DNA from: Thauera terpenica 58Eu
GTDB lineage: Bacteria > Pseudomonadota > Gammaproteobacteria > Burkholderiales > Rhodocyclaceae
Assembly (NCBI RefSeq): GCF_000443165.1
Contig: NZ_ATJV01000048.1
Location: 248,001-312,000 of the forward strand
Length of the DNA stretch: 64,000 nucleotides
Reading direction: 5' to 3'
In this document: positions 1-8,758 of the stretch, piece by piece
Numbering within the stretch: the stretch's first letter is position 1
How the letters are laid out: every line of letters begins with the position of its first letter
Notes under the pieces: generated by a model
Told to the model about the DNA's origin: nothing
Database searches by the model: none
The model's input: the letters and a program-made list of their open reading frames with translations, nothing else
Position numbers and translations under genes: made by a program

Positions 1-7
1 GTTCCAT
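1..7 (-). CDS. Start of a truncated unknown gene
   Basis: On the minus strand an AGGAG ribosome-binding site (about 13-17) precedes two adjacent ATG codons, at 10 and at 7. The one at 7 has the better spacing. Only the first codons are inside the window, so the product cannot be named. It would be the next gene downstream of the DUF35/thiolase operon, 60 or so bases after the DUF35 stop. Confidence 0.35.
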
Positions 8-72
8 CATTTCTCCTGTCGTCAGTGCTTGCTGGTCGCCTTCGCGGCAAGCGCCGCGACCGCCACCCACGT

Positions 73-498
73 TCAATCCTTGCTGCGTCTGAAGTAAGGC
101 AACCACACCTGGTCGCTGACCTGGGTCAGCACCAACTCGACCGCCATCCCGATCGCCAGCTCACCCGCTGCGCAATCGACCACCCTGCTCAGCATGCGCA
201 CGCCTTCGTCGAGCTCGACGATCACCGGCGCGTAAGGGGCATCTTCGGCGAAAGCCGGATGCAGCGGGCGCACCACATCGGTCCACGAAAACACCATGCC
301 ACGTCCACTGGAGCGTGCCCACACCCATTTGGATGAGGCGCAGTGCGCGCACAGCTCGCGCGGCACGTGGCGGTGGCGCCCGCAGTCCTCACAGCGCTGG
401 AAGCGCAGCTCGCCTTGTGCGCACCAACGATAGAATTCACCCGCCAGCCCCGTCAGCGCGGGCAAGGGTTTGGCGTGATCGGCGCGTGCTGCATTCAT
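73..498 (-). CDS. DUF35 OB-fold / zinc-ribbon acyl-CoA-associated protein
   Basis: The 141-residue protein has a rubredoxin-like zinc ribbon, with cysteines in CEDCG and CAHC about 15 residues apart, followed by an OB-fold segment (GMVFSWTDV... YAPVIVELDEG). This is the DUF35 family, whose members act as obligate small partners of thiolase-like enzymes, for example BbsA with BbsB in benzylsuccinate degradation or ChsH2 with the Ltp2 aldolase in steroid side-chain cleavage. It starts 25 bases after the stop of the thiolase-like gene and reads in the same direction, which supports a two-subunit enzyme. The ATG at 498 is chosen because translation upstream of it runs into the thiolase gene. Confidence 0.85.
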   Translation of the reverse strand: MNAARADHAKPLPALTGLAGEFYRWCAQGELRFQRCEDCGRHRHVPRELCAHCASSKWVWARSSGRGMVFSWTDVVRPLHPAFAEDAPYAPVIVELDEGVRMLSRVVDCAAGELAIGMAVELVLTQVSDQVWLPYFRRSKD

Positions 499-523
499 GT
501 CCGGTTCCTTCTTCACTGCAGGC

Positions 524-1687
524 TCAGCGCCGCAGGATGGCGATGCTGCCATCACCAAAATCGCCCCAGCCGGTGACCACGCCGATCTCGGCATTCGTCA
601 CCTGGCGCGCATCGGCCTGGCCGCGCAACTGGCGCACGGCCTCGACCACATGGCTGATGCCCAGCACATGGGCCTGCGACAACAGGCCGCCGTGGGTGTT
701 GACGGGCAGGCGCCCGCCGAGCTCGATGCCGCCATTCTCGACGAAGGCGCCGCCTTCGCCGCGCGCGCAGAAACCGGCCTCCTCGAGCTGCTGGATGACC
801 TCGAAGGTGAAGCAGTCGTAGATCTGCGCGAAATCGACGTCCTCGGGCTTGACCCCGGCCATGCGAAAGGCCTCGGGTGCGGCGGTGGAGAGGCCGATGC
901 GATGAAAGTCGGGACGGCCGCAGATCTCGTCTGCCGGATAGGGCTGACTGGCGGCCGCGCCCATGATGAACACCGGGTCCTGGCGCAGGTCGCGCGCGCG
1001 CTCGGCGCTGGTGACCACGAAGGCCGCGCCACCGTCGGTCTCCAGGCTGCAATCGAACAGGCGGTAGGGCGAGGAGATCATCGGCGAGGCGAGATATTGC
1101 TCCATCGTCAGCGGCTTGCCATACATGAGCGCGGCCGGGTTGAGCTGGGCATGACGGCGCATCGCGATCGCCACCGCGCCGAGTTGCTCCTCGGTGGTGC
1201 CGAATTCATGCATGTGGCGCCGTGCCATGAGCGCATACCACTGCGGCGGCGCGGTGAGGCCGAAAGGCAGGTAGAAGTCGCGCGCAATGGCGCCACCGGG
1301 GATGGAATTGAGGTCGTTGGCCGCAGTTTCGCGCACGCGCGCGCCGGAATAACCATTCCAGCCCCCGGGCACCAGCACGTAATCCGCCACGCCGCTCGCC
1401 ACCGCCATCGCCGCTGCGCGCAGCGAAGCCACCGGTGCTGCGCCGCCCATGTGCACGGTGGCGGCAAAGCGCAGATTGCTGCAACCCAGCTCGGCGGCAA
1501 AGGCCTCGGATTTGCCGACGTTGGGAAAGGGCAGGATGCCGTCGATCTGGGCCGGCTTGAGGCCGGCGTCCTCGATCGCGGCCAAGGCCGCCTGGAGCTG
1601 GATGCCCATCTCCGACAGGCCGGAACCTGGCTTGCGGCAGAACGGGGTTTCACCGATGCCGACGATGCAGGCCTTGTCGCGCAACAT
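524..1687 (-). CDS. Thiolase-like acyl-CoA enzyme (SCP-x/lipid-transfer type)
   Basis: The 387-residue protein has the thiolase fold, seen as the start CIVGIGETPF, the segment YDCFTFEVIQQLEEAGF and a NTHGGLLSQAH histidine motif. It probably cleaves the C-C bond of a CoA thioester together with the DUF35 partner encoded next. The usual N-terminal nucleophile position reads HMGGAAPVASL with no cysteine, and the C-terminal CxG motif is replaced by GWGDFGDG. Those changes are typical of thiolase-like proteins that act as aldolases (Ltp2 type) or as unusual thiolase subunits (BbsB type), so a retro-aldol reaction is as likely as classical thiolysis. It lies 4 bases after the MenB-like gene. Confidence 0.85.
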   Translation of the reverse strand: MLRDKACIVGIGETPFCRKPGSGLSEMGIQLQAALAAIEDAGLKPAQIDGILPFPNVGKSEAFAAELGCSNLRFAATVHMGGAAPVASLRAAAMAVASGVADYVLVPGGWNGYSGARVRETAANDLNSIPGGAIARDFYLPFGLTAPPQWYALMARRHMHEFGTTEEQLGAVAIAMRRHAQLNPAALMYGKPLTMEQYLASPMISSPYRLFDCSLETDGGAAFVVTSAERARDLRQDPVFIMGAAASQPYPADEICGRPDFHRIGLSTAAPEAFRMAGVKPEDVDFAQIYDCFTFEVIQQLEEAGFCARGEGGAFVENGGIELGGRLPVNTHGGLLSQAHVLGISHVVEAVRQLRGQADARQVTNAEIGVVTGWGDFGDGSIAILRR

Positions 1688-1691
1688 CGTC

Positions 1692-2621
1692 TCAGCTCTC
1701 CTCGTCCTGCGGCTTGCTTTCGGCCTGATAGGCGTCGAGCAGCGCCTGGCGCGCGTCGGCCTCGCGTTCGCGCAGGCGCCAGAACTCGGGCTTGCGCTTG
1801 GCGAGGAAGGCAGCGCCGCCCTCCTTGCCTTCGGGCATGTCGAACCAGTCCGGATACATGGCGGCCGAGGTCACGCAGGATTCGCGATAGCCGTCCATCT
1901 CCTGGTCAAAGGAAGCCTTCAGCACTTCCAGGCAGCCCGGGCTCTTCTCGAGCAGTTCGGCGCACCAGCGTTCGACTTCGGCCTCGAGCTCGTCGAGCGG
2001 CACGACGGTATTGACCAGCCCCATCGCCAGCGCCTGCTCGGCCTTGTACTTGCGGCACAGCATCCACATTTCGCGCGCCTTCTTGGCGCCGACCACCTTG
2101 GTGAGGTAGGGCACGAAGAAGCCATCGGCGGGCGAGGACACGCGCGGCCCGGCCTGGCCGAACACCGCGTTGTCGGCGGCGATGGTGAAATCGCAGCAAT
2201 ACGCCATGTGGTTGTGACCGGCGATGCAGTAGCCCTGCACCTGCGCGATCACCGGCTTGCGTGACAGACGAATGAGGCGGTTGTGCGGGTAGCGGTTGTA
2301 GAAGGCCTCGCGCAGACCCCAGCGCTCCCACTCGACGTCGCCGCCCGCACCAAAGTGCTTGCCCTTGCCGGCGACGATGATGACACCCACCATCGGGTCG
2401 TGATTGGCGTCGTAGAAGGCGCGGAACATCTCATCCACGGTTGCCAGCGTGAGCGTGTTCATGCGCTCGGGCTTGTTGAGCGAGACACGGGCGATGCTGC
2501 CGCCCGAGAGCAGATGCTGCCGCTTCTCGTAGAGGATCTCCACGAAGTCATCCAGCCCCTCGCCCGCTACTTGTACCCACTCGCCCCACTCAGCCATGTC
2601 ACCATCCTCGGTCTTGGTCAT
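1692..2621 (-). CDS. MenB/BadI-like crotonase-fold hydrolase or hydratase
   Basis: The 309-residue protein has the crotonase fold: VGVIIVAGKGKHFGAGGDVEW (oxyanion-hole region), GYCIAGHNHMAYCCDF, and a C-terminal half (VGAKKAREMWMLCRKYKA... MGLVNTVVPLDELE) that closely follows the MenB subfamily. MenB relatives include the ring-opening hydrolase BadI, so cleavage of a cyclic beta-keto acyl-CoA is a reasonable guess. This is inference: simple hydratase activity cannot be excluded. The ATG at 2621 has a GGAAG site 8 bases upstream; ATGs at 2636 and a longer start at 2669 are alternatives. It sits between the CoA-transferase pair and the thiolase. Confidence 0.8.
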   Translation of the reverse strand: MTKTEDGDMAEWGEWVQVAGEGLDDFVEILYEKRQHLLSGGSIARVSLNKPERMNTLTLATVDEMFRAFYDANHDPMVGVIIVAGKGKHFGAGGDVEWERWGLREAFYNRYPHNRLIRLSRKPVIAQVQGYCIAGHNHMAYCCDFTIAADNAVFGQAGPRVSSPADGFFVPYLTKVVGAKKAREMWMLCRKYKAEQALAMGLVNTVVPLDELEAEVERWCAELLEKSPGCLEVLKASFDQEMDGYRESCVTSAAMYPDWFDMPEGKEGGAAFLAKRKPEFWRLREREADARQALLDAYQAESKPQDEES

Positions 2622-2681
2622 CACATCTGCTTCCATTCGTTTGATTTCAGCCGCGCCTTGCGCACGCACGGCGCCGGCCGA

Positions 2682-3890
2682 TCAGGGGATCGCGCCCTTC
2701 GCCTTCAGCGCCTCGATCTCGTCCCACTCGTAGCCGAGCAACTCCATCATCACCAGCTCGGTGTCCTGGCCGAGCTGCGGCCCCAGGCTACGGATCTCAC
2801 CCGGCGTCTTCGACAAGCTGATGGGCAGGCCGCGCACCTCGACCTCGCGCTGAACTTCCTCGCAGAAGGTCTTCATGAAATAGTTATTGCGCCAGGCCTG
2901 CTCGTCGCGGATCACATCGGCGAGATTGTTCACCGGGCTCGCCACCAGGCCTTCGCGCTCGAAAGCCGCCATCAGGCCGGTGTGATCGTGGCGCAGGCAG
3001 TGGGCCTCGATCACCTCGATCAAGGCCTCGTTGTGCTGGCGCCGTCCGGCGGCATCGGCAAAGCGCGCATCAGCGGCCAGCTGCGTATCGCCAAAGGCGC
3101 GGCACAGCGCCGCCCAGCGTGCGTCCTCATTGGGTTCGCACAGATAGACCCACTTCCCGGTGGTGGGGTAGAGATTCCACAGCGGATTGTCGACCTGCTT
3201 GCGCGATTGCTGCAGCGCAGCCGAGCTATCGCCGGCGAGGTAGGACTGCAGGAAGGGCGCGGCCAGAAAGAGCTGGGCACCGTACAGCGAGGCATCCAGG
3301 CACTGACCACGTCCGGTGCGCTTGCGCTGATAGAGCGCGAGCGCGATGCCGAGCGCAGACATGATGCCGCCATAGGCGTCGCCCGAGCCCATGCCCAGAT
3401 AGATCGGCGGTTCGCCCGGCTCGCCCAGGCGCGCCATGATGCCGGTCAGCGCCTGCACCGTCATGTCGAAGGACGGCTTGGTCACGCCGCCCAGACGACC
3501 GTAGCCGGTGTTGGTGGCGTAGATGATGTCGGGCTTGATCTCCTTGAGCTTGTCGTAGGACAAGCCCCAGGCATCGAGCATCGCCGGTGCGAGGTTGGAC
3601 AGGAAGACGTCCGACTCGGCCACCAGGCGATACATGATCTCGCGCCCACCCTCGGTCTTGAGGTCGAGCGCCATGCTTTTCTTGTTGCGGTTGATGACCA
3701 GGAAGTACTGGTTCCAGTCGCCGATCTCGAGCGACTTGATCGAGCGCACACCGCGCGCCTGATCGCCGCCCTGGGGTCGTTCGACCTTGATCACGTCGGC
3801 GCCGAAGTCCGCCAGGTACTGGGCCGCGACCGGCCCCTGGAACCAGACCGTCAGATCGATGACGCGGATGCCGTCCAATGCTCTTGTCAC
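2682..3890 (-). CDS. CaiB/BaiF (class III) CoA-transferase, probable catalytic subunit
   Basis: The 402-residue protein has family III CoA-transferase landmarks: GIRVIDLTVWFQGPVAAQYLADFGADVIKVE at the N-terminus and RKRTGRGQCLDASLYG near residue 200. The family moves CoA between acyl groups through an aspartyl-CoA intermediate, and the expected Asp is present in SGDAYGGIMSALGI. The start is GTG at 3890 with an AAAGGAG site. It directly follows another CaiB gene, and only this one keeps the Asp, so the two may form a heteromeric transferase like BbsE/BbsF that activates a dicarboxylic or aromatic acid with succinyl-CoA or a similar donor. Confidence 0.85.
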   Translation of the reverse strand: MTRALDGIRVIDLTVWFQGPVAAQYLADFGADVIKVERPQGGDQARGVRSIKSLEIGDWNQYFLVINRNKKSMALDLKTEGGREIMYRLVAESDVFLSNLAPAMLDAWGLSYDKLKEIKPDIIYATNTGYGRLGGVTKPSFDMTVQALTGIMARLGEPGEPPIYLGMGSGDAYGGIMSALGIALALYQRKRTGRGQCLDASLYGAQLFLAAPFLQSYLAGDSSAALQQSRKQVDNPLWNLYPTTGKWVYLCEPNEDARWAALCRAFGDTQLAADARFADAAGRRQHNEALIEVIEAHCLRHDHTGLMAAFEREGLVASPVNNLADVIRDEQAWRNNYFMKTFCEEVQREVEVRGLPISLSKTPGEIRSLGPQLGQDTELVMMELLGYEWDEIEALKAKGAIP

Positions 3891-3911
3891 GTCAATCTCC
3901 TTTCGCTGCGT

Positions 3912-5102
3912 TCAGGCCACCACGCCGGCGCTGCGGCAGGCGTGGATGTCATCTTCCGAATAGCCCAGCAGGTCGCGCATGATCTGCGACGTGTGCTGGC
4001 CGCTGCACGGCGCCAGCGCATCCAGACGCGCCGTGCCCTCGCTCATGAAGATCGGGAAGCCCAGGCTCTTCACCGCGCCAAAGCTGGGATGTTCCAGTTC
4101 GACGATGTAGCGATTGATGAGCGCCTGCGGGTCGCTGGCGGGATAGTCGAAACGTTCGATGATGTCGGCCGACATGCCTTTTTCAGAGAACACCTGACGC
4201 CAGTGCTTGCCGGGCTGGGTGACGAAGGCCGCTTCGAGCGCGTGGATGAGCTCGAGGCGGTGGGTCTCGGTGCGCTTGTCGTGGGTGTCGAAGCGCGGAT
4301 CGTCTTCGGCAATGCCCACCGCCGCCGAGAACATCGGCCACCAGCGGTCGGTGTCGGGCATGGTCAGCGTCACCCAGCGCCCGTCCGCGCTCGGATAGAG
4401 CGCACCCGACATCGGGTTCGACACATCCAGACGCGAGATCGGGTTGAGCAGCCGGTCGCCCTTGCCGATGGCGAGGAAGGCCTGCAGGTCGAGCGCCGCG
4501 CCATACATGTTGGCGCCGAACAGCGATACATCCACCGCCTGACCTTCGCCGCTGACAGCGCGATGCAACAAGGCCGTCACCACGCCAAAGGCCAGCATCA
4601 CGCTCGAGTGCATGGCGCCGGCGCCGGTGTACACCGGTGGCTGTCCGGGCTGGGGCAGGATGGGCATCATGCCGGTGCGGGCGGCAGCGAGCTCGTCGAT
4701 TGGCGGCAGCTCGCTGTCCGGGCCCAGCGGTCCGAAGCCGGACAGACGGCCGAAGACGATGTCAGGGCGCAGCACGCTCGCCGCCGGGTAGTCGATGCCC
4801 AGCGCCTCGAGCTCGGGCGCGGTCCAGTCGGTCAGCACCACGTCTGCCTTGGCCACCAGCGCATGCAGCAGCGCCCGGCCCTGCTCGGATTGAACATCGA
4901 GGGCGATGCTCTCCTTGTTGCGGTGGATCAGGTCAGCGTCGTGGTTCCAGACCCCCTCCCCGCCGCCTTCGCGCGGCGCCAGCGGCAAGGGCTCAAGACG
5001 CAACACGCGCGCGCCGAAATCGGCCAGAAAGGTCGCCCCCAGCGAGGCGCAGAACAGTCGCGTCAGGTCGATCACGACTACGTCATCAAGAGGACGGCTC
5101 AT
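3912..5102 (-). CDS. CaiB/BaiF (class III) CoA-transferase, probable non-catalytic subunit
   Basis: The 396-residue family III CoA-transferase begins DDVVVIDLTRLFCASLGATFLADFGARVLRLE and contains SGEGQAVDVSLFGAN. At the site where the catalytic aspartate is expected the sequence reads TGAGAMHSSVMLAFGV, with Ala aligned to the Asp of the downstream paralogue, so it may be a structural or regulatory subunit. It is the first gene of the minus-strand operon running 5102 to 73 and faces the porin operon across a 270-base divergent region that contains a perfect palindrome. Confidence 0.82.
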   Translation of the reverse strand: MSRPLDDVVVIDLTRLFCASLGATFLADFGARVLRLEPLPLAPREGGGEGVWNHDADLIHRNKESIALDVQSEQGRALLHALVAKADVVLTDWTAPELEALGIDYPAASVLRPDIVFGRLSGFGPLGPDSELPPIDELAAARTGMMPILPQPGQPPVYTGAGAMHSSVMLAFGVVTALLHRAVSGEGQAVDVSLFGANMYGAALDLQAFLAIGKGDRLLNPISRLDVSNPMSGALYPSADGRWVTLTMPDTDRWWPMFSAAVGIAEDDPRFDTHDKRTETHRLELIHALEAAFVTQPGKHWRQVFSEKGMSADIIERFDYPASDPQALINRYIVELEHPSFGAVKSLGFPIFMSEGTARLDALAPCSGQHTSQIMRDLLGYSEDDIHACRSAGVVA

Positions 5103-5207
5103 CTCGTTTTCCTCGTTCGATTCGGAACATGCATCCCTTCATTGCGTAGCCGCAGCACATCCGCGGCGCAGCGCAATGTTCGACCTGAGTTTAATGATCG
5201 GTCGCCG

Positions 5208-5223
5208 TCGCAAGGCCTTGCGA
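5208..5223. promoter_or_regulatory. 16-bp perfect palindrome in divergent promoter region
   Basis: TCGCAAGGCCTTGCGA is a perfect 16-base palindrome in the 270-base region between the CoA-transferase operon (start 5102, minus) and the porin operon (start 5373, plus). Its place and symmetry suit an operator for a dimeric repressor, for instance of TetR type, that controls both operons. No regulator gene is adjacent, so the binding protein is unknown. Confidence 0.45.
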
Positions 5224-5372
5224 TTGCCTCAAATACGGCCGTTGGAAGATCAATAACGGACGCCGCGAAAGACCATCCAAATTGATGATGACGCCGCCAC
5301 TTTCAGTTGAGAGTCTGTGCCGCAGGCGCCCCCCTGTCGGCGCCTCTTCACACAACGAAAAAGGGAAAGAAG

Positions 5373-7061
5373 ATGCCCACGATTCAAAGGAAGCGGAGAC
5401 ACGGGTCAACGACAGTAATGGCCTTGTCGCCCCTGGCGCTGGCCATTGGGCTGGCGGTTGCTCCCGCCGTCCATGCCGGCCCCACCATACAGCTTGGCGA
5501 GGACACCAGCCTGGCCTATTCCCTGACGCTGTCGCACACGCTGTCGAGCCGCATCAAGAAAGCGGACAAGGCCTATCTCGCAGATCCCAACTCAGACGAT
5601 GGCACGCGCAACTTCGATCGTGGCAGCCTTTTCACCAACCGTACCAATGCCCTCGGCGAGCTGCGCCTGCGCCACGACAATCTGGGCGCCATGCTGCGCG
5701 CCTCGACCTTCTACGACGCCGCCTACCGCAACTCGAACGACAACAATTCGCCCGCAACCGTCAACAAGATCGGCCCGCACGATGAGTTCACCGCCATCAC
5801 GCGGCGCGACAGCGGGCGCAATTCGCGCATCCTCGACGCCTACGTTTACGGCAACTTCGCCATCGGCGAGGAGCAATACCTGTCGCTCAAGGCCGGTCGC
5901 CACGTGCTGGCCTGGGGCGAGAGCCTGTTCTGGCCCAACATCAGCCAGGGCCAGTCGCCGGCCGATGCGCCGGTGTTCAACGTCCCCGGCACCGAAGCGA
6001 AGGAAGGCTACATGCCGGTCGGCCAGCTGTCGGGCACCTTCACCTTCAACGACAAGCTGAGTGTGACCGGCTTCTACCAGTACAAGTGGGAAAAGACCCG
6101 CCTCAATGCAGTGGGTGACTATTTCGGTTCCGATTTCTTCGGCCCAGGTGCGCAGTTCTATCGGCTGGCACCAGGCGTGATCAGTTCGCTGCCGGACTCT
6201 ACCTTCACTGCAGTCAACTTCGGCGGCGAAATCGAGCCGGGCGACTCCGGACAGTGGGGTGTGGGTGGTCGCTATCAGGTCAGCGACGCGACCGAGATCG
6301 GTCTCTATCACTATCGCTACCACGATCGCGTGGGCGCGATGTTCTTCGACTTCAGTCTCAATGGCGACACCACCTATTCGTCCTTTGCCCGCTTCGGCAG
6401 CCAGGCCTCGCCCGGCAGCGCGCCCTACTTCAAGCTGGCCTACTTCGACGACATCAAGCTGACCGGCATCAGTTTCAGCTCCAAGGTCGGCGACGCCGTG
6501 CAGTACGCCGCTGAACTGAGTTACCGCGACAATGCGCCGGTATATGTAAACACCCCGCTCGGTCCCGCACCTGCGCGCGGCAGCTATTTCCAGGGCAACG
6601 TCAACTTCCTGTACACCCTGGGACCCAACCCGCTCGCGCACCAGACCACCCTGATGGGCGAACTCGTGCACCAGCGCATCCACAAGGTCGATGACCTCAC
6701 GATCACCAGCGGCGGCTTCAACCTGGGCAGTTTCAACGACTACACCTACGACATTGCCAGCGGAGCGCAGACGCGTGGCTCCTCGTTGCTCGGCGTGGGC
6801 GGCATTTTCGACTATCCCAGCGTCTTTCCGGGCTGGGACCTGACGACCAAGGCGATCTGGTCGCAGAACATCGCCGGCAGCGCCTACCAGGGCCTGGGTC
6901 GCGACGAGAAGCGCCTGACCCTGGGTGCCGACTTCAAGTATCTGGGCAACTTCAGCGTCGGTCTCACCTACGTCGACTACCTCGGCTCGGCCAGCGTCAA
7001 GAATGGCCGCAACTTGGCCGACCGCGACTATGTTTCGCTGAACGCCAAGTACACCTTCTAA
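5373..7061 (+). CDS. DUF1302 outer-membrane porin-like protein
   Basis: The 562-residue protein begins with a charged N-terminus, a hydrophobic stretch (ALSPLALAIGLAVAPAVHA) and a likely signal-peptidase cut before GPTIQLGED. The rest is beta-rich with alternating aromatic residues and ends in Tyr-Thr-Phe, typical of an outer-membrane barrel. It matches the DUF1302 family, which is nearly always paired with DUF1329, as here. The pair is common in clusters for hydrophobic carbon sources and is thought to help them cross the outer membrane. The ATG at 5373 is preceded by AAAGAAG; an upstream in-frame start would put 22 non-signal residues first. Confidence 0.85.
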   Translation: MPTIQRKRRHGSTTVMALSPLALAIGLAVAPAVHAGPTIQLGEDTSLAYSLTLSHTLSSRIKKADKAYLADPNSDDGTRNFDRGSLFTNRTNALGELRLRHDNLGAMLRASTFYDAAYRNSNDNNSPATVNKIGPHDEFTAITRRDSGRNSRILDAYVYGNFAIGEEQYLSLKAGRHVLAWGESLFWPNISQGQSPADAPVFNVPGTEAKEGYMPVGQLSGTFTFNDKLSVTGFYQYKWEKTRLNAVGDYFGSDFFGPGAQFYRLAPGVISSLPDSTFTAVNFGGEIEPGDSGQWGVGGRYQVSDATEIGLYHYRYHDRVGAMFFDFSLNGDTTYSSFARFGSQASPGSAPYFKLAYFDDIKLTGISFSSKVGDAVQYAAELSYRDNAPVYVNTPLGPAPARGSYFQGNVNFLYTLGPNPLAHQTTLMGELVHQRIHKVDDLTITSGGFNLGSFNDYTYDIASGAQTRGSSLLGVGGIFDYPSVFPGWDLTTKAIWSQNIAGSAYQGLGRDEKRLTLGADFKYLGNFSVGLTYVDYLGSASVKNGRNLADRDYVSLNAKYTF

Positions 7062-7089
7062 GCCCACGGCACCGAACAAGGAAATCAAC

Positions 7090-8469
7090 ATGAAACCAAG
7101 ACTCATCGGCATGGCCCTCGCAGCAGCGTTCGCGATGCCATTTGCCACGGGCATCGCCCACGCCAAGGCCACGCCCGAAGAGATCGCGCGCCTCAACAAG
7201 GATCTGAACTGCATCGGCGCCGAGAAAGCCGGCAACGCCGACGGCTCGATCCCCGAATGGAGTGGAAAGTGGCTCGGAGTGCCGCCCCACGTCGACTTCA
7301 AGGGCACGGGCAATCACCCCATCGACCCCTACGCCGGCGAAAAGCCGCTGTTCGAGATCACTGCGGCCAACTTCGCCCAATACGCCGACAAGCTCACCGC
7401 AGGCCAGCAGGCGCTGTTCGCGAAGTATCCGCAAACCTACCGCATGCTGATCTACCCGACTCACCGCGACTTCCGCTACCCGGACGCCGTCTGTGAATCG
7501 ACCAAGCGCAACGCCCAGGAAGCCGAGCTGCGCGACGAGGGCATGGGCGTGCATTCCTTCACCAACGGCGTGATGTTCCCCTTCCCCAAGAGCGGCCTCG
7601 AGCTGTTGTGGAACATCACCGTGCCCTATCGTGCGTACACTGAGCAGTTGACCTCGGACAACGCCTACGTGATCGGCGACGGCAGCATCAACTGGGGGCG
7701 GGTGAGGTCGCGCAACATGGGGCCCAGCCACAAGCCCGGAATGATCGAAGCCACCGACGAGCTGGCCGCGTCCTACTACCTGAACGAGACCCTGCTGCCC
7801 GAACGTGACCGCGGCGAAGTCAATACCGGTGTCGAGTTCTACAACTACAAGACCAAGCCGCGCCAGAGCTGGCGCTATGACCCGGGCACGCGCCGGGTGC
7901 GGCAGTCGCCGGGCTACGGCTTCGACATGTCCTTCCCGGGCAGCGGCGGCTCGATCACGGTTGATGAGGTGCGGGTGTGGAACGGCTCGCCCGAACGCTA
8001 CGACTGGAACATCATCGGCAAGCGCGAGATCTACATTCCCTTTCACGCCTACCGCGTGCATTCGCCGGACATCAAGTACGCTGATCTGCTGATGAAGAGT
8101 CACGCCAACCCGGAGTACATGCGTTACGAACTGCGCCGGGTATGGGTGCTCGAGGGCAAGTTGAAGGGGGATTTCCGCCACCTCTACAGCAAGCGCGACA
8201 TGTACATCGACGCCGACACCATGTTCCCGATCATGGCCGACAACTACGATACACGTGGCCAGCTGTGGCGGACTTCGATGATCAACCACTTCTATGCCTA
8301 CGAGATGAACACCTGGCAGGCAGGCGCGGGTTTCTACTACGACCTCAACGCTGGCACCTACCTGGGCTTCAACCTGGTGAACGAGCAACCAAGCGCCTAC
8401 CGGCTCAACGACAGCAACATCTCGGAGCGCGATTTCGGCCCCGAGGCCGCGCGTCGCGTCGGGCAGTAA
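7090..8469 (+). CDS. DUF1329 periplasmic / outer-membrane-associated protein
   Basis: The 459-residue protein has a clear signal peptide (MKPRLIGMALAAAFAMPFATGIAHA, cut before KATPEEI). The mature part has the DUF1329 pattern: LNCIGAEKAGNADGSIPEW near the N-terminus, RAYTEQLTSDNAYVIGDG in the middle and many Trp/Tyr residues. It starts 28 bases after the porin and ends before a strong terminator, so the two form a bicistronic transcript. DUF1329 has a LolB-like fold and is inferred to help hydrophobic molecules reach or leave the outer membrane; the exact function is not established. Confidence 0.85.
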   Translation: MKPRLIGMALAAAFAMPFATGIAHAKATPEEIARLNKDLNCIGAEKAGNADGSIPEWSGKWLGVPPHVDFKGTGNHPIDPYAGEKPLFEITAANFAQYADKLTAGQQALFAKYPQTYRMLIYPTHRDFRYPDAVCESTKRNAQEAELRDEGMGVHSFTNGVMFPFPKSGLELLWNITVPYRAYTEQLTSDNAYVIGDGSINWGRVRSRNMGPSHKPGMIEATDELAASYYLNETLLPERDRGEVNTGVEFYNYKTKPRQSWRYDPGTRRVRQSPGYGFDMSFPGSGGSITVDEVRVWNGSPERYDWNIIGKREIYIPFHAYRVHSPDIKYADLLMKSHANPEYMRYELRRVWVLEGKLKGDFRHLYSKRDMYIDADTMFPIMADNYDTRGQLWRTSMINHFYAYEMNTWQAGAGFYYDLNAGTYLGFNLVNEQPSAYRLNDSNISERDFGPEAARRVGQ

Positions 8470-8520
8470 GCCAAGTTGAGCCTGCGGCACGGCGCCGCGG
8501 GTTCAATGTCTCTCTCTTCT

Positions 8521-8567
8521 GACCTGCAGCCACGGGGGATTCAACTCCGCGGCGCAGGTCTTTTTTT
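8521..8567 (+). terminator. Rho-independent terminator of the porin/DUF1329 operon
   Basis: GACCTGC (8521-8527) pairs with GCAGGTC (8554-8560), and a run of seven T follows at once. It lies about 50 bases after the DUF1329 stop. Confidence 0.75.
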
Positions 8568-8758
8568 GCTTCTGGATGCAGCGCTCCGGGGCTTGATTTC
8601 GGGGTGGGATCGACAAGGCCTTGCCGAGGCCGAACGCGTATGCTGCAGCGGCGCCGGCGCTACAAGCCGATACACGCTGGGTACAGGCTGTGGCGCACAA
8701 TGGGCAGCGTAGGGTCATGCACACGAAGATGCGCGGACTCATTTCGATGGAGTTAACC

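Noticed and set aside
73-5102. Naming the operon bbs (benzylsuccinate degradation)
   Set aside because: Gene types are similar, but the acyl-CoA dehydrogenase BbsG and benzylsuccinate synthase are absent and the hydrolase is MenB-like, so the name is not justified.
2283-5285. A 1000-residue plus-strand open frame
   Set aside because: It lies wholly opposite two well-supported CoA-transferase genes and part of the MenB-like gene. High GC leaves antisense frames open, and its product is His/Arg/Ala-rich with no domains.
5592-8490. Two long minus-strand frames opposite the porin and DUF1329 genes
   Set aside because: Both are shadows; the plus-strand genes have signal peptides and family patterns.
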